From the NCBI GenBank assembly GCA_900769405.1, contig CAAGGL010000028.1, positions 1 to 49,985 on the forward strand: a stretch of 49,985 bases of DNA, given 5' to 3'. The translations under genes and the position numbers were made by a program. The notes beneath the pieces are model-generated. The model ran no database searches. It saw only the letters and a list, made by a program, of their open reading frames with translations, and was not told where the DNA came from. The stretch is from an uncultured Alistipes sp. GTDB taxonomy: Bacteria; Bacteroidota; Bacteroidia; Bacteroidales; Rikenellaceae. Shown here in pieces: positions 7,635 to 15,014 of the stretch; position 1 is the first letter of the stretch, and each line of letters begins with the position of its first letter.

Positions 7635-8381
7635 ATGAGTATCGAACAGAAATTTGCCCCCACCATCACCAACGAGCAGACCGCCACGTTGCCTGCAATT
7701 CGTTTCGAGGGTGAGGTGCAGATTGTCGATACCGAGCAGGGGCTCATCGAGGCGTGCGACTATCTGTCGCAGCACTCGGTCATCGGTTTCGATACCGAGA
7801 CACGTCCCTCGTTCAAGGCCGGCGTGACCAATCGCGTGGCGCTCATACAGCTCTCAACCTCAGAACGTTGCTACCTGATCCGTCTGTGCCGAATGAGGCT
7901 CGGCCGCGAGTTGCAGCGTCTGCTCGAAAACCCCAATATCAAGAAGGTAGGTGCCGATGTTGCAGGCGACATTCGTTCGCTCAATCAGTTGCGGCATCTG
8001 CGCGCGGCGGGTTTCATCGACCTGCAAACGATCGCTCCGCAATGGGGCATCGAGGAGAAAAGCCTGCGCAAATTGTCGGCTATCGTATTGGGCAAGCGCG
8101 TTTCGAAGGCGCAACGACTGAGTAATTGGGAGGCGGCACAGTTCACCGAGCAGCAGATTTCGTACGCTGCCACCGATGCGTGGGTATGCTTGGAGATCCT
8201 CTCGGCGCTCGAATCGACCCCCAAGGTCAATCCCGAGCCCGCAAAGCCGACCATCGAGAAGGTGGAGCCCAAGCCCGCCGAACCGAAGAATGACAAAGAG
8301 TCAAAAGGCAAATCGCGTCGTCGCCCCTTCCACCGTCGCAAGCCGCAAAACAAGAAACAAAACACCGAAACAAAAGAGTAA
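7635..8381 (+). CDS. DEDDy 3'-5' exonuclease (RNase D/WRN-like)
   Basis: The 248-residue protein contains the three exonuclease motifs of the DEDDy class: Asp53/Glu55 in GFDTETRP, Asp112 in GADVAGDIRSL and Tyr177/Asp181 in SYAATDAWV. The single domain ends near residue 195. A Pro/Lys/Arg-rich tail (about 200-248) is probably disordered and nucleic-acid binding. It lies directly behind recQ; a RecQ helicase beside a WRN-like exonuclease recalls the single-chain human WRN protein, so a joint DNA role is plausible, though an RNA substrate cannot be excluded. A -7-like TAACTTTG overlaps the recQ stop (7607-7614). Confidence 0.88.
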   Translation: MSIEQKFAPTITNEQTATLPAIRFEGEVQIVDTEQGLIEACDYLSQHSVIGFDTETRPSFKAGVTNRVALIQLSTSERCYLIRLCRMRLGRELQRLLENPNIKKVGADVAGDIRSLNQLRHLRAAGFIDLQTIAPQWGIEEKSLRKLSAIVLGKRVSKAQRLSNWEAAQFTEQQISYAATDAWVCLEILSALESTPKVNPEPAKPTIEKVEPKPAEPKNDKESKGKSRRRPFHRRKPQNKKQNTETKE

Positions 8382-8390
8382 CAAAGAGAT

Positions 8391-9587
8391 ATGTACGCAC
8401 AAATTTTCTTACGCCGAGGCAAGGAGGAGTCGCTCCAACGCCGCCACCCGTGGATTTTTTCGGGCGCAATCGAATATATTCGTTCGGAGCGCGACCATAT
8501 AACCGAGGGCGAGATCGTCGATGTTCATACCAAAAGTGGTGATTTCATCGCTCGCGGTCACTACCAGATCGGCTCGATCGCCGTTCGCGTGCTCACCTTC
8601 GAGCAGGTCGAGATCGACCAGGCGTGGTGGAACGAGCGCATCGCAACAGCTTACGACGTGCGTCGCTCGCTCGATCTGACTGAAAATGAGCAGACGACCT
8701 GCTATCGACTGATTCACGGCGAGGGCGATTCACTGCCTGGTTTGGTTGTCGATATTTATGGTTCGACCGCTGTTGTGCAGTGCCATAGCGTGGGTATGTA
8801 TCGCTCGCGCAAGGAGATTGCCGAGGCAATTCGTACGGTCTATGGCGATCGCATCGAGGCAATTTATGACAAGAGCGCGCAGACCGTGCCGTTCAAGGCG
8901 GGTCTGAATGCGGTCGATTCGTATCTCTACGGCTCGTCGGCAACCGCATCGCAGGAGGTGCTCGAAAACGGTAACCGCTTCAATGTCAATTGGGAGAAGG
9001 GTCAGAAGACCGGTTTCTTTATCGACCAGCGCGCCAACCGTGAGTTGGTACGCCACTACGCTAAGGGACGCACCGTGCTCAATACGTTCTGCTACACGGG
9101 CGGTTTCTCGGTCTATGCTATGGCAGGTGGCGCCAAGGAGGTGGTTTCGGTCGATAGCTCGGAGCGCGCCGTGCAGCTCGCTGACGAGAATATGCGCCTC
9201 AATTTTGGCGACGATGTTGCACATTCGTCGGCGGCAGTTGATGCCTTCGAGTATCTGCATAACATCGGCGACAAGTTCGATATGATCATCCTCGACCCGC
9301 CCGCATTCGCCAAGCATCACAAGGTGTTGGGCAACGCAATGCAGGGCTATAAGAAGCTGAATGCCCGCGCATTGGCACAAATCAAGAGCGGCGGTATTCT
9401 GTTCACGTTCAGTTGCTCGCAGGCAGTAAGCAAGGAGTTGTTCCGCACGACGGTATTCTCGGCTGCGGCTATCGCAGGTCGCCGCGTGCGTATCCTCCAC
9501 CAGCTGACTCAGCCCGCCGACCACCCGATCAACATCTATCACCCCGAGGGCGAATATTTGAAGGGTCTGGTGCTCTACGTCGAATAA
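8391..9587 (+). CDS. rlmI: Class I rRNA (cytosine-C5) methyltransferase, RlmI family
   Basis: The 398-residue protein has an N-terminal PUA-type RNA-binding domain (LRRGKEESLQRRHPWIFSGA), a middle RlmI domain and a SAM-dependent Rossmann domain (NTFCYTGGFSVYA; catalytic-type LDPPAFAKHHK near residue 305; FSCSQAV with the C5-methyltransferase Cys). By family it methylates a cytosine of 23S rRNA (C1962 in E. coli). The gene starts nine bases after the exonuclease stop, in the same transcript. Confidence 0.9.
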   Translation: MYAQIFLRRGKEESLQRRHPWIFSGAIEYIRSERDHITEGEIVDVHTKSGDFIARGHYQIGSIAVRVLTFEQVEIDQAWWNERIATAYDVRRSLDLTENEQTTCYRLIHGEGDSLPGLVVDIYGSTAVVQCHSVGMYRSRKEIAEAIRTVYGDRIEAIYDKSAQTVPFKAGLNAVDSYLYGSSATASQEVLENGNRFNVNWEKGQKTGFFIDQRANRELVRHYAKGRTVLNTFCYTGGFSVYAMAGGAKEVVSVDSSERAVQLADENMRLNFGDDVAHSSAAVDAFEYLHNIGDKFDMIILDPPAFAKHHKVLGNAMQGYKKLNARALAQIKSGGILFTFSCSQAVSKELFRTTVFSAAAIAGRRVRILHQLTQPADHPINIYHPEGEYLKGLVLYVE

Positions 9588-9605
9588 CCAAATACTCCGC
9601 GCACG

Positions 9606-10418
9606 ATGAAAATGTCACTCAAAAAGGCCGTTGCCGACCTCTACACCTCGATTGCAAGCCGTCCCGCACTGCAACCGCTGCACGCCGCTGTGCTCAAATT
9701 CACGCTCTATGCGATGGGTATCGGCTACTCGGAGCATAGCGATCGAAATGGTGAACGTCGCTGGCTCAATGAGTTGCATCGCCGACTCGGCGGACTCTCG
9801 CGCCGCGCCGTGATCTTCGATGTGGGCGCAAATGTGGGTGACTACGCCCACGAAGTGAATGAGATCTTCGGCGAGAAGGCCAACCTTCACTGCTTCGAGC
9901 CGTCGAAGGCAACTTTCGAGGAACTGACGCGACGCACCGCGGCGATTGAGGGCGTGGTGCTCAACCGTCTGGGTGTGGGTAGCGCGACCACCACGGCAAC
10001 GCTCTATACCGACGGCGAGGGATCGACTCTGGCGTCGATGTATCCGCGTGATCTTGAACGCTTTGACCGCTCGATGGATCAAACCGAAACCATCGAATTG
10101 GTGTCGGTTGACGACTACTGCCGCACGCGCTCGATCGACCATATCGACCTGCTGAAACTCGACATCGAGGGCAACGAATTGGAGGCTCTGCGCGGCGCGA
10201 CACAGATGATCGACGAGGGTCGCATCGACTACATTCAGTTGGAGTTCGGCGCAACGACTCTGGCGGCGCGCGTGACCTTCCACGACTTGTGGACGCTGCT
10301 CTCGCCCAAATTCGAATTGTATCGCATTTTGAAACACGGCCTGCACCCGATCCGTCGCTACGAGGAGGCGTGCGAAGTGTTTATGTATCAGAATCTTGTA
10401 GCCATTCGCCGCAAATAA
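9606..10418 (+). CDS. FkbM family SAM-dependent methyltransferase
   Basis: The 270-residue protein has the SAM-binding motif VIFDVGANVGDYA at residues 69-81, the acidic FEPS motif and the FkbM signature LLKLDIEGNELEALRGA. FkbM enzymes methylate hydroxyl groups, often of sugars or secondary metabolites; the substrate here is unknown. It sits 18 bases after rlmI and seven bases before the HhH protein gene, so it belongs to the same unit. Start codons at 9606 and 9612 are both possible. Confidence 0.85.
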   Translation: MKMSLKKAVADLYTSIASRPALQPLHAAVLKFTLYAMGIGYSEHSDRNGERRWLNELHRRLGGLSRRAVIFDVGANVGDYAHEVNEIFGEKANLHCFEPSKATFEELTRRTAAIEGVVLNRLGVGSATTTATLYTDGEGSTLASMYPRDLERFDRSMDQTETIELVSVDDYCRTRSIDHIDLLKLDIEGNELEALRGATQMIDEGRIDYIQLEFGATTLAARVTFHDLWTLLSPKFELYRILKHGLHPIRRYEEACEVFMYQNLVAIRRK

Positions 10419-10425
10419 TCGGGCG

Positions 10426-11544
10426 ATGAAATCGTGGGATAAAATACTATCATCGAGAGAGTTTCGAGGGGCATTAGTCGTGCTCCCGTCGCTCTTATTT
10501 TGTGCGTGGGTAGTGCGCAAGGCGATCGACATCGACCCCTCGTTCGAGGTGACCGAAACGGTCGTCGCAAAGGTCGATAGCGCCCAACTCGCCACCAGCG
10601 TTGATGAGCGCATCGTGCCCGATTCATTGTTTGAATTCGACCCGAATACGGTTGATTATCACACACTTCTGCGCTTAGGATTCAAGCGCAACGAGGCTCT
10701 CGGCATTATCAAATATCGCGCTCGCGGCAAGCGTTTCGAAATCAAGGAGGATCTGGCATCGTGCTACACCGTGAGCGAGGAGATGTATCGCCGATTGGAA
10801 CCATATATCGTTATCGGACAGGAATTTGCGCTCAAACCTTTCGAGCGCCGCACCTACCCCACCCGCCCCTACGACACCACACGTCGCCACACGCGACCCA
10901 AGCGCGACACGTTGCCACTCACGCCCTTCCGACTCGACACTGCCTCGGTCAGTTACCTATCGAAAATCGGTTTTTCGGTGCGTCAAGCCGAGGTCGTGAT
11001 CAAGTATCGAGATATGCGCGGCGGGCTGCGTTCGATCGACGAATTGGCTGAATGTTATGTGGTTAGCGACGAGATGATCGAACGTCTGCGACCGTTCCTG
11101 ATCTTCGACACGGAGGAGCCGACCGCACCTGCGCTGATCGAGCTCAATCGTGCCGACTCGGCTACGCTGGTCACGGTGCGAGGTATCGGAGCCAAGACGG
11201 CCGGAGCGATTGTCGCCTATCGCAAGCGGCTGGGCGGATTCCACCGCGTGGAGCAGTTGAGCGAGGTGCAAGGCGTCACGGAACAAAATTATGAGCGAAT
11301 TGTGCAACAAATTTGGTGCGATAGTTGTGAAATTCAAAAAATTAGTGTTATCTTTGCGCCCGCTGAAGTGTTGGCCGAACATCCGTATCTACCACCACGA
11401 ACGTTACGAAAGTTATTGAAACAAAGACAATTGAAAGGAGGTTGGACTACAATCGAAGAGATGATCGAGCAGGAAATATTTACCGCAGATGAGGCCGCAC
11501 GCATTGCGCCCTATCTTCGATTTGATGTGCAACAGCCTGAATAA
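10426..11544 (+). CDS. Membrane-anchored helix-hairpin-helix protein (ComEA-like)
   Basis: The 372-residue protein has one N-terminal membrane helix (about residues 15-33). Four repeats of the ComEA/HhH type follow: FDPNTVDYHTLLRLGF, VSYLSKIGFSVRQAEVVIKY, the canonical IELNRADSATLVTVRGIG and a final PYLPPRTLRKLLKQR. HhH units bind the DNA backbone without sequence preference, and ComEA proteins capture DNA at the cell surface during uptake. Topology suggests the repeats lie outside the inner membrane. A role in DNA uptake is inferred; no other competence gene is present. A promoter-like site for rpsU lies inside its 3' part. Confidence 0.82.
   Translation: MKSWDKILSSREFRGALVVLPSLLFCAWVVRKAIDIDPSFEVTETVVAKVDSAQLATSVDERIVPDSLFEFDPNTVDYHTLLRLGFKRNEALGIIKYRARGKRFEIKEDLASCYTVSEEMYRRLEPYIVIGQEFALKPFERRTYPTRPYDTTRRHTRPKRDTLPLTPFRLDTASVSYLSKIGFSVRQAEVVIKYRDMRGGLRSIDELAECYVVSDEMIERLRPFLIFDTEEPTAPALIELNRADSATLVTVRGIGAKTAGAIVAYRKRLGGFHRVEQLSEVQGVTEQNYERIVQQIWCDSCEIQKISVIFAPAEVLAEHPYLPPRTLRKLLKQRQLKGGWTTIEEMIEQEIFTADEAARIAPYLRFDVQQPE
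11325..11356 (+). promoter_or_regulatory. Promoter-like site inside the HhH gene, probably for rpsU
   Basis: TTG (11325-11327), 21-bp spacer and TATCTTTG (11349-11356) lie inside coding sequence. It would give rpsU its own transcript with a leader of about 300 bases. Confidence 0.5.
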
Positions 11545-11658
11545 CAACTTTCGGCAAGCAACTATCAAGGTGTAGAGGCAAGCCCCGCAGGTCGGTCGGA
11601 AAACCGCCACAAACAACGAATCAAAACAAAACAAGAACAATAAAAAACATTTACTACA

Positions 11659-11850
11659 ATGATTATTATGCCTGTAAAAGAGGGCGAGAACATCGAGCGC
11701 GCTCTCAAAAAGTTTAAGAGAAAGTATGAGCGTACCGGTGTATTGAAGGAGCTTCGTCGCCGTCAGTACTTCACCAAGCCTTCGATCGCTAAGCGTGAGG
11801 CTATGCAGCACGCAATCTACGTTGAGCAGATGCAGCGCGACGAGGAGTAG
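11659..11850 (+). CDS. rpsU: 30S ribosomal protein S21
   Basis: The 63-residue basic protein begins MIIMPVKEGENIERALKKFK and has the S21 core KRKYERTGVLKELRRRQYF. S21 sits near the anti-Shine-Dalgarno end of 16S rRNA. In Bacteroidetes, S21 and its neighbours are reported to occlude that end, which fits the absence of Shine-Dalgarno sites here. It lies 114 bases after the HhH gene and has a strong terminator. Confidence 0.98.
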   Translation: MIIMPVKEGENIERALKKFKRKYERTGVLKELRRRQYFTKPSIAKREAMQHAIYVEQMQRDEE

Positions 11851-11876
11851 TACTAAACCGCTCTCAAACCAATATG

Positions 11877-11915
11877 AAACGCCCCGGACCGTGAAGGTTC
11901 GGGGCGTTTGGTTTT
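11877..11915 (+). terminator. rpsU terminator
   Basis: A 14-bp stem (11877-11890 with 11896-11909) closes a GTGAA loop and is followed by GGTTTT. The single non-Watson-Crick pair is G-T only when read on the plus strand. Confidence 0.85.
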
Positions 11916-11929
11916 GGGGAGGGAGAAGG

Positions 11930-12060
11930 GATCCCGCAATTCCCCCACAGGGGACCGTCCAATCACTTTTTGGGTTGTTTTCTCGGTTGTCGTACGCTTT
12001 GCGCACGCGACCCCGAGAGGAGGCAGATTGGGGCTCTGCAAGGCCCGTAAACGCCCACCA
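11930..12060 (-). other. Second structured segment, possible RNA
   Basis: On the minus strand this forms one long imperfect hairpin: CCAATC/GATTGG, a large asymmetric internal loop, CTCGG/CCGAG, then CGTGCGC/GCGTACG with an AAA loop. The top stem is fully paired only on the minus strand (G-U; on the plus strand A-C). I see no promoter of its own. It could be the 3' part of a longer RNA that begins near 12268, or an independent element. No protein is convincing here. Confidence 0.35.
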
Positions 12061-12095
12061 TAATCGACCGTCAGCACTGATCGGCAACGAGGCCG

Positions 12096-12136
12096 AAAAG
12101 TTTAAATAAATAGCGCGGACGGGCGTCCACGCTATT
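12096..12136 (-). terminator. Terminator of the putative small RNA
   Basis: A 12-bp stem (12136-12125 with 12120-12109) with a GCCC loop is followed by TATTTAAACTTTT on the minus strand. Confidence 0.7.
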
Positions 12137-12268
12137 CTCCACACAACGTTTCTAACTAACTATTATTGGCGGGTTAGTTTAGATAAGCAAACCGCAAAGT
12201 CGGATCTTCTGTCCGAAAGAAGCATCTAATAAATAGTCCTTTTCAGATAGAGCTTCTTGATCGGCTTG
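12096..12268 (-). ncRNA. Putative structured small RNA (~170 nt)
   Basis: A gene-free stretch on the minus strand starts with a consensus promoter and ends in a terminator-like hairpin. In order it can form AAGAAGC/GCTTCTT with inner ATCT/AGAT, then TCGGA/TCCGA with a CAGAAGA loop. Next comes TCTAAACTAAC/GTTAGTTAGA with one bulge, then AATAGCGTGGAC/GTCCGCGCTATT. The last stem is fully paired (one G-U) only on the minus strand. No open frame of interest exists in it. It may be a Bacteroidales housekeeping RNA such as the Bacteroidales-1 motif or a 6S-like RNA; I could not match it to a family by eye. tmRNA, RNase P and SRP hallmarks are absent. Confidence 0.6.
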
Positions 12269-12273
12269 CGTTG

Positions 12274-12304
12274 CAAAAGTAGAACAACTATTTGGCTATC
12301 ACAA
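12274..12304 (-). promoter_or_regulatory. Promoter of the putative small RNA
   Basis: On the minus strand TTG (12304-12302), 20-bp spacer, TACTTTTG (12281-12274). No coding sequence on this strand follows for several hundred bases. The stretch 12305-12500 up to the end of the DUF6377 gene shows nothing else I can support. Confidence 0.65.
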
Positions 12305-12500
12305 TGCCAAGTGGTGAAAATATAGATTAAACAACCCTACAAGAATTATAACGCACTGCGTATCAGTGTTTTATTTTTCAAAATATCAAAATAAAAGTGG
12401 ACGTTGTGGACTCAAAATTAGGCGCGAAGACCCCATTTTCGACCATTTCGAGATATTTTGAAGGGGATTTCGGGCGGCATTTGCCACTAAAAACAGCAGG

Positions 12501-14165
12501 CTATTTGACGTTCTGGAACGATCCGATTTTCTTGATTCGCTCCTCGAATTCCTCGCGCGAAACGCACGCTTTGTTCTTCACCTTCGCGCGGTAATTGTAG
12601 ATCGTATTGACCGAATAACGCAGCAGCGCGGCGATCTTCGACGAGTCGTTTATACCGAGTCGGATCAGCGCAAAGATACGCAACTCGGTGTTGAGTTTTT
12701 CGTCCTTCTTCAACTCGATGCGGGCATCCTCTTCGAGCAACGAATTGAACTCGCTGACGAAGTTGGGATAGAGGCGCAGGAAGGCGTTATCGAACATCTC
12801 GTAGAAATAGACCAGCTCCTCATCGACCAGATCCGACTTTGACAACTCGCGTTTCAACTCCGCGAGGTTGTCGTGCGTTGCCAACTTGCGAACGCGGCGC
12901 TGCAATCCCTCCATCTTGTCGATACACTCGGAATAGACACGCAGGAAGAGCGCGATGTACTCCTCCTTAACGGCATTGGCCTCGGCGATGTCGCCATTCA
13001 GCTGGCTCAGCTGGTCGTTGAATGCTTGCAGACTCTTGTTATTATCGACAAGGTTGCGATTGGCCTCTTGGAGCTGCTGCTGCGTTCGGTCGAGTTTCTC
13101 GCGCTGCGATCTCTGGATAAGGTGGATGACAAGCAGGATCATCAACAGCACCAAGACCACCGTAAAGAAGATATAGAAATAGTTGCTCTGGTTCTGCTGT
13201 TTGGCGCGATAGGCCGACTCGATCGTAGGCAGGATCGACGCCACCTGCCACACGCGCGACTTAGCATTATAGGCCAGCGCAAAGTCCAGCGTCGCGCGGC
13301 TCAGGCGGAATGCTCGCGTCACGTCGCCATCATTGAACAAGCTGACTGCCAGCGCATTGAGCGCAATATTATCGCGGATTGCCAATCGTACTTCGCTCAG
13401 TGCCGCGAGGGTCGCAAAGTGCAGTTGCATATCCTTGTCGCCCTTGCGATTGTAGAGTTCCGAGAGATAGTACACCACAATCGACTGCTCCTGACTCTCG
13501 CCCTTGTAGTTATCCATCATCTCGACCAGCACGCGCTCGGCCTTGTCCAACTCACCTCGTTCGAGGAATTGACTCACGCGCAAAATGCGATACTCGAACG
13601 AATTGATCGACAGGATCTCCAACAGACGATTGCGATAATATTTCAGTCGCTGCGCCACGACACCCATCGACGAGGGGTTCTCAGCCTCGCTATACATCTG
13701 ATTATTAAGGCAATATTGCGCCCAATAATATTCATCGAGCAGATTCGGATTGAGGCGCACCGTATCGAGCTGGATATTCAGCATATTGTTGGCATCGAGG
13801 TAGTAGCCCGCCGTTGCGTGAACGCGACCCAGCGCGATAATCGACTGATCCACTTTATATTGGTCGTGCAACTCGCGCGCAATACCCAGATTCCAATAGA
13901 GATAATTAATAGTCGAGTCGAACTGGAAGACCTCGAACTCGCGCGCAATCGCCTCGTTGAGATCGTAGAGCTGTTCGTCAGTAATATGCGGCGACTCCTG
14001 CATCTTGCGCATCGACGCCACGCGCGCCAATCGCATCGACGCAAATTCATCGCTATGCGCAAGCGCACTATCGAGGCGATCGAGCAGCGACACGGTACTC
14101 TCGATACCGATAGCGCTCGCCACGATGGGCAACACCGAGAATATGAATATCAACAGACGACGCAT
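12501..14165 (-). CDS. DUF6377 membrane sensor/transcriptional regulator
   Basis: The 554-residue protein has a signal peptide (MRRLLIFIFSVLPIVASA), a helical TPR-like periplasmic part (about 25-320) and a membrane helix (YIFFTVVLVLLMILLVIHLI). A cytoplasmic coiled coil follows (LQEANRNLVDNNKSLQAFND), then the C-terminal DUF6377 helix-turn-helix region (RLGINDSSKIAALLRYS, VNTIYNYRAKVKNKA). It is a one-component Bacteroidetes regulator that could couple a periplasmic signal to DNA binding. Its ligand and targets are unknown. ATG 14165 is chosen over an upstream ATG because only the former starts the signal peptide directly. Confidence 0.88.
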   Translation of the reverse strand: MRRLLIFIFSVLPIVASAIGIESTVSLLDRLDSALAHSDEFASMRLARVASMRKMQESPHITDEQLYDLNEAIAREFEVFQFDSTINYLYWNLGIARELHDQYKVDQSIIALGRVHATAGYYLDANNMLNIQLDTVRLNPNLLDEYYWAQYCLNNQMYSEAENPSSMGVVAQRLKYYRNRLLEILSINSFEYRILRVSQFLERGELDKAERVLVEMMDNYKGESQEQSIVVYYLSELYNRKGDKDMQLHFATLAALSEVRLAIRDNIALNALAVSLFNDGDVTRAFRLSRATLDFALAYNAKSRVWQVASILPTIESAYRAKQQNQSNYFYIFFTVVLVLLMILLVIHLIQRSQREKLDRTQQQLQEANRNLVDNNKSLQAFNDQLSQLNGDIAEANAVKEEYIALFLRVYSECIDKMEGLQRRVRKLATHDNLAELKRELSKSDLVDEELVYFYEMFDNAFLRLYPNFVSEFNSLLEEDARIELKKDEKLNTELRIFALIRLGINDSSKIAALLRYSVNTIYNYRAKVKNKACVSREEFEERIKKIGSFQNVK

Positions 14166-14195
14166 AAATAATTCGACTATCAAATTTGAATGTAA

Positions 14196-14227
14196 CAAAA
14201 TTAATAAACTTTTTCGTGTTTTGCAAA
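14196..14227 (-). promoter_or_regulatory. Promoter of the DUF6377 gene
   Basis: On the minus strand TTTG (14227-14224), 20-bp spacer, TAATTTTG (14203-14196), an exact consensus match. Confidence 0.75.
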
Positions 14228-14313
14228 TCGCCCTTCACATCGCCCCTGAGCGCCCTCAGCGGCCGAATGTGCAACACGCTCGGAGTAAAAATATCAGATT
14301 CTCAATCGTTAGA

Positions 14314-14345
14314 TTTGGATTTTTCGCATTTTATTCGTAATTTCG
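14314..14345 (+). promoter_or_regulatory. Promoter of the DUF4332 gene
   Basis: TTTG (14314-14317), 20-bp spacer, TAATTTCG (14338-14345), one base off consensus. Confidence 0.65.
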
Positions 14346-14388
14346 AAACCAGAATTTACATTTAATTAAACATAAACAGAACAAGACT

Positions 14389-14796
14389 ATGGCTTACAAA
14401 ATTATCGACATCGAGGGCGTAGGTGAGGTTTACGCTGAGAAGCTCATCGCCGCTGGTATCAAGACCCCTGAGCAGCTGCTCGCTAAGTGCGCTGCACCCA
14501 AGGGCCGTAAGGAGTTGGAAGAGGCTACCGAGATCTCGGGCAAGCTGATCTTGAAGTGGACCAACCACGCTGATCTGTACCGTATTCACGGCGTAGGTCC
14601 TCAGTTCGCTGAGTTGTTGGAGGCTGCCGGCGTTGACACCGTTAAGGAGTTGTCGCACCGCGTACCCGCTAACCTCGTTGCTAAGATGGAGGAGGTAAAC
14701 GCTGAGAAGAATCTCGTTGGTCGCGTTCCTTCGGTGAAGGAGGTTCAGAAAATGGTGGACGAGGCTAAGACTATGCCCGCCGTTATGACCTACTAA
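14389..14796 (+). CDS. DUF4332 domain protein (HhH-like)
   Basis: The 135-residue protein begins MAYKIIDIEGVGEVYAEKL and contains two helix-hairpin-helix-like units: IEGVGEVYAEKLIAAGIKT and IHGVGPQFAELLEAAGVDT. DUF4332 proteins are small cytosolic proteins with this duplicated HhH fold. A nucleic-acid role is suggested by the fold, but no function is established. It is a single-gene unit with its own promoter and a textbook terminator. Codon use (GCT, GGT, AAG rich) resembles that of the ribosomal protein genes here, which hints at high expression. Confidence 0.85.
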   Translation: MAYKIIDIEGVGEVYAEKLIAAGIKTPEQLLAKCAAPKGRKELEEATEISGKLILKWTNHADLYRIHGVGPQFAELLEAAGVDTVKELSHRVPANLVAKMEEVNAEKNLVGRVPSVKEVQKMVDEAKTMPAVMTY

Positions 14797-14818
14797 GATC
14801 CGCCCAATGGCAAATGGT

Positions 14819-14846
14819 AAAAAACCTCGCTTCGGCGAGGTTTTTT
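14819..14846 (+). terminator. DUF4332 gene terminator
   Basis: AAAAAACCTCGC and GCGAGGTTTTTT pair around a TTCG tetraloop (14819-14846). Confidence 0.95.
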
Positions 14847-14942
14847 CGTACTATGACGTCGCTCTCCCGCACTCTCGCGTACACGCACAGCGCACGCACG
14901 AAAAAATTATTGTGTACGAGTAGCGGAATATAACGGCTAATA

Positions 14943-14973
14943 TTGTGATTTCGGATAGTTTATCGTATCTTTG
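14943..14973 (+). promoter_or_regulatory. Promoter of dsbD
   Basis: TTG (14943-14945), 20-bp spacer, TATCTTTG (14966-14973). The leader is about 38 bases, and the GTG at 14979 lies too close to the start to be the initiator. Confidence 0.7.
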
Positions 14974-15014
14974 CCAGCGTGAAAATTTGCACAAAAATTA
15001 AAACATTCGAATAT

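Noticed and set aside
11413..12144. 243-codon open frame on the minus strand over rpsU and the gap behind it
   Set aside because: It is antisense to rpsU and the HhH gene end, and crosses the rpsU terminator and RNA-like hairpins. Composition is not protein-like.
11916..12268. tmRNA, RNase P RNA or SRP RNA in the gap after rpsU
   Set aside because: The tag frame and T-arm of tmRNA, the GAGGAAAGUCC core of RNase P and the GGAAGGAAGCAG loop of SRP RNA are all missing.
14979..15014. GTG start for DsbD
   Set aside because: It lies six bases after the -7 box and would put charged residues before a good signal peptide that starts at 15015.
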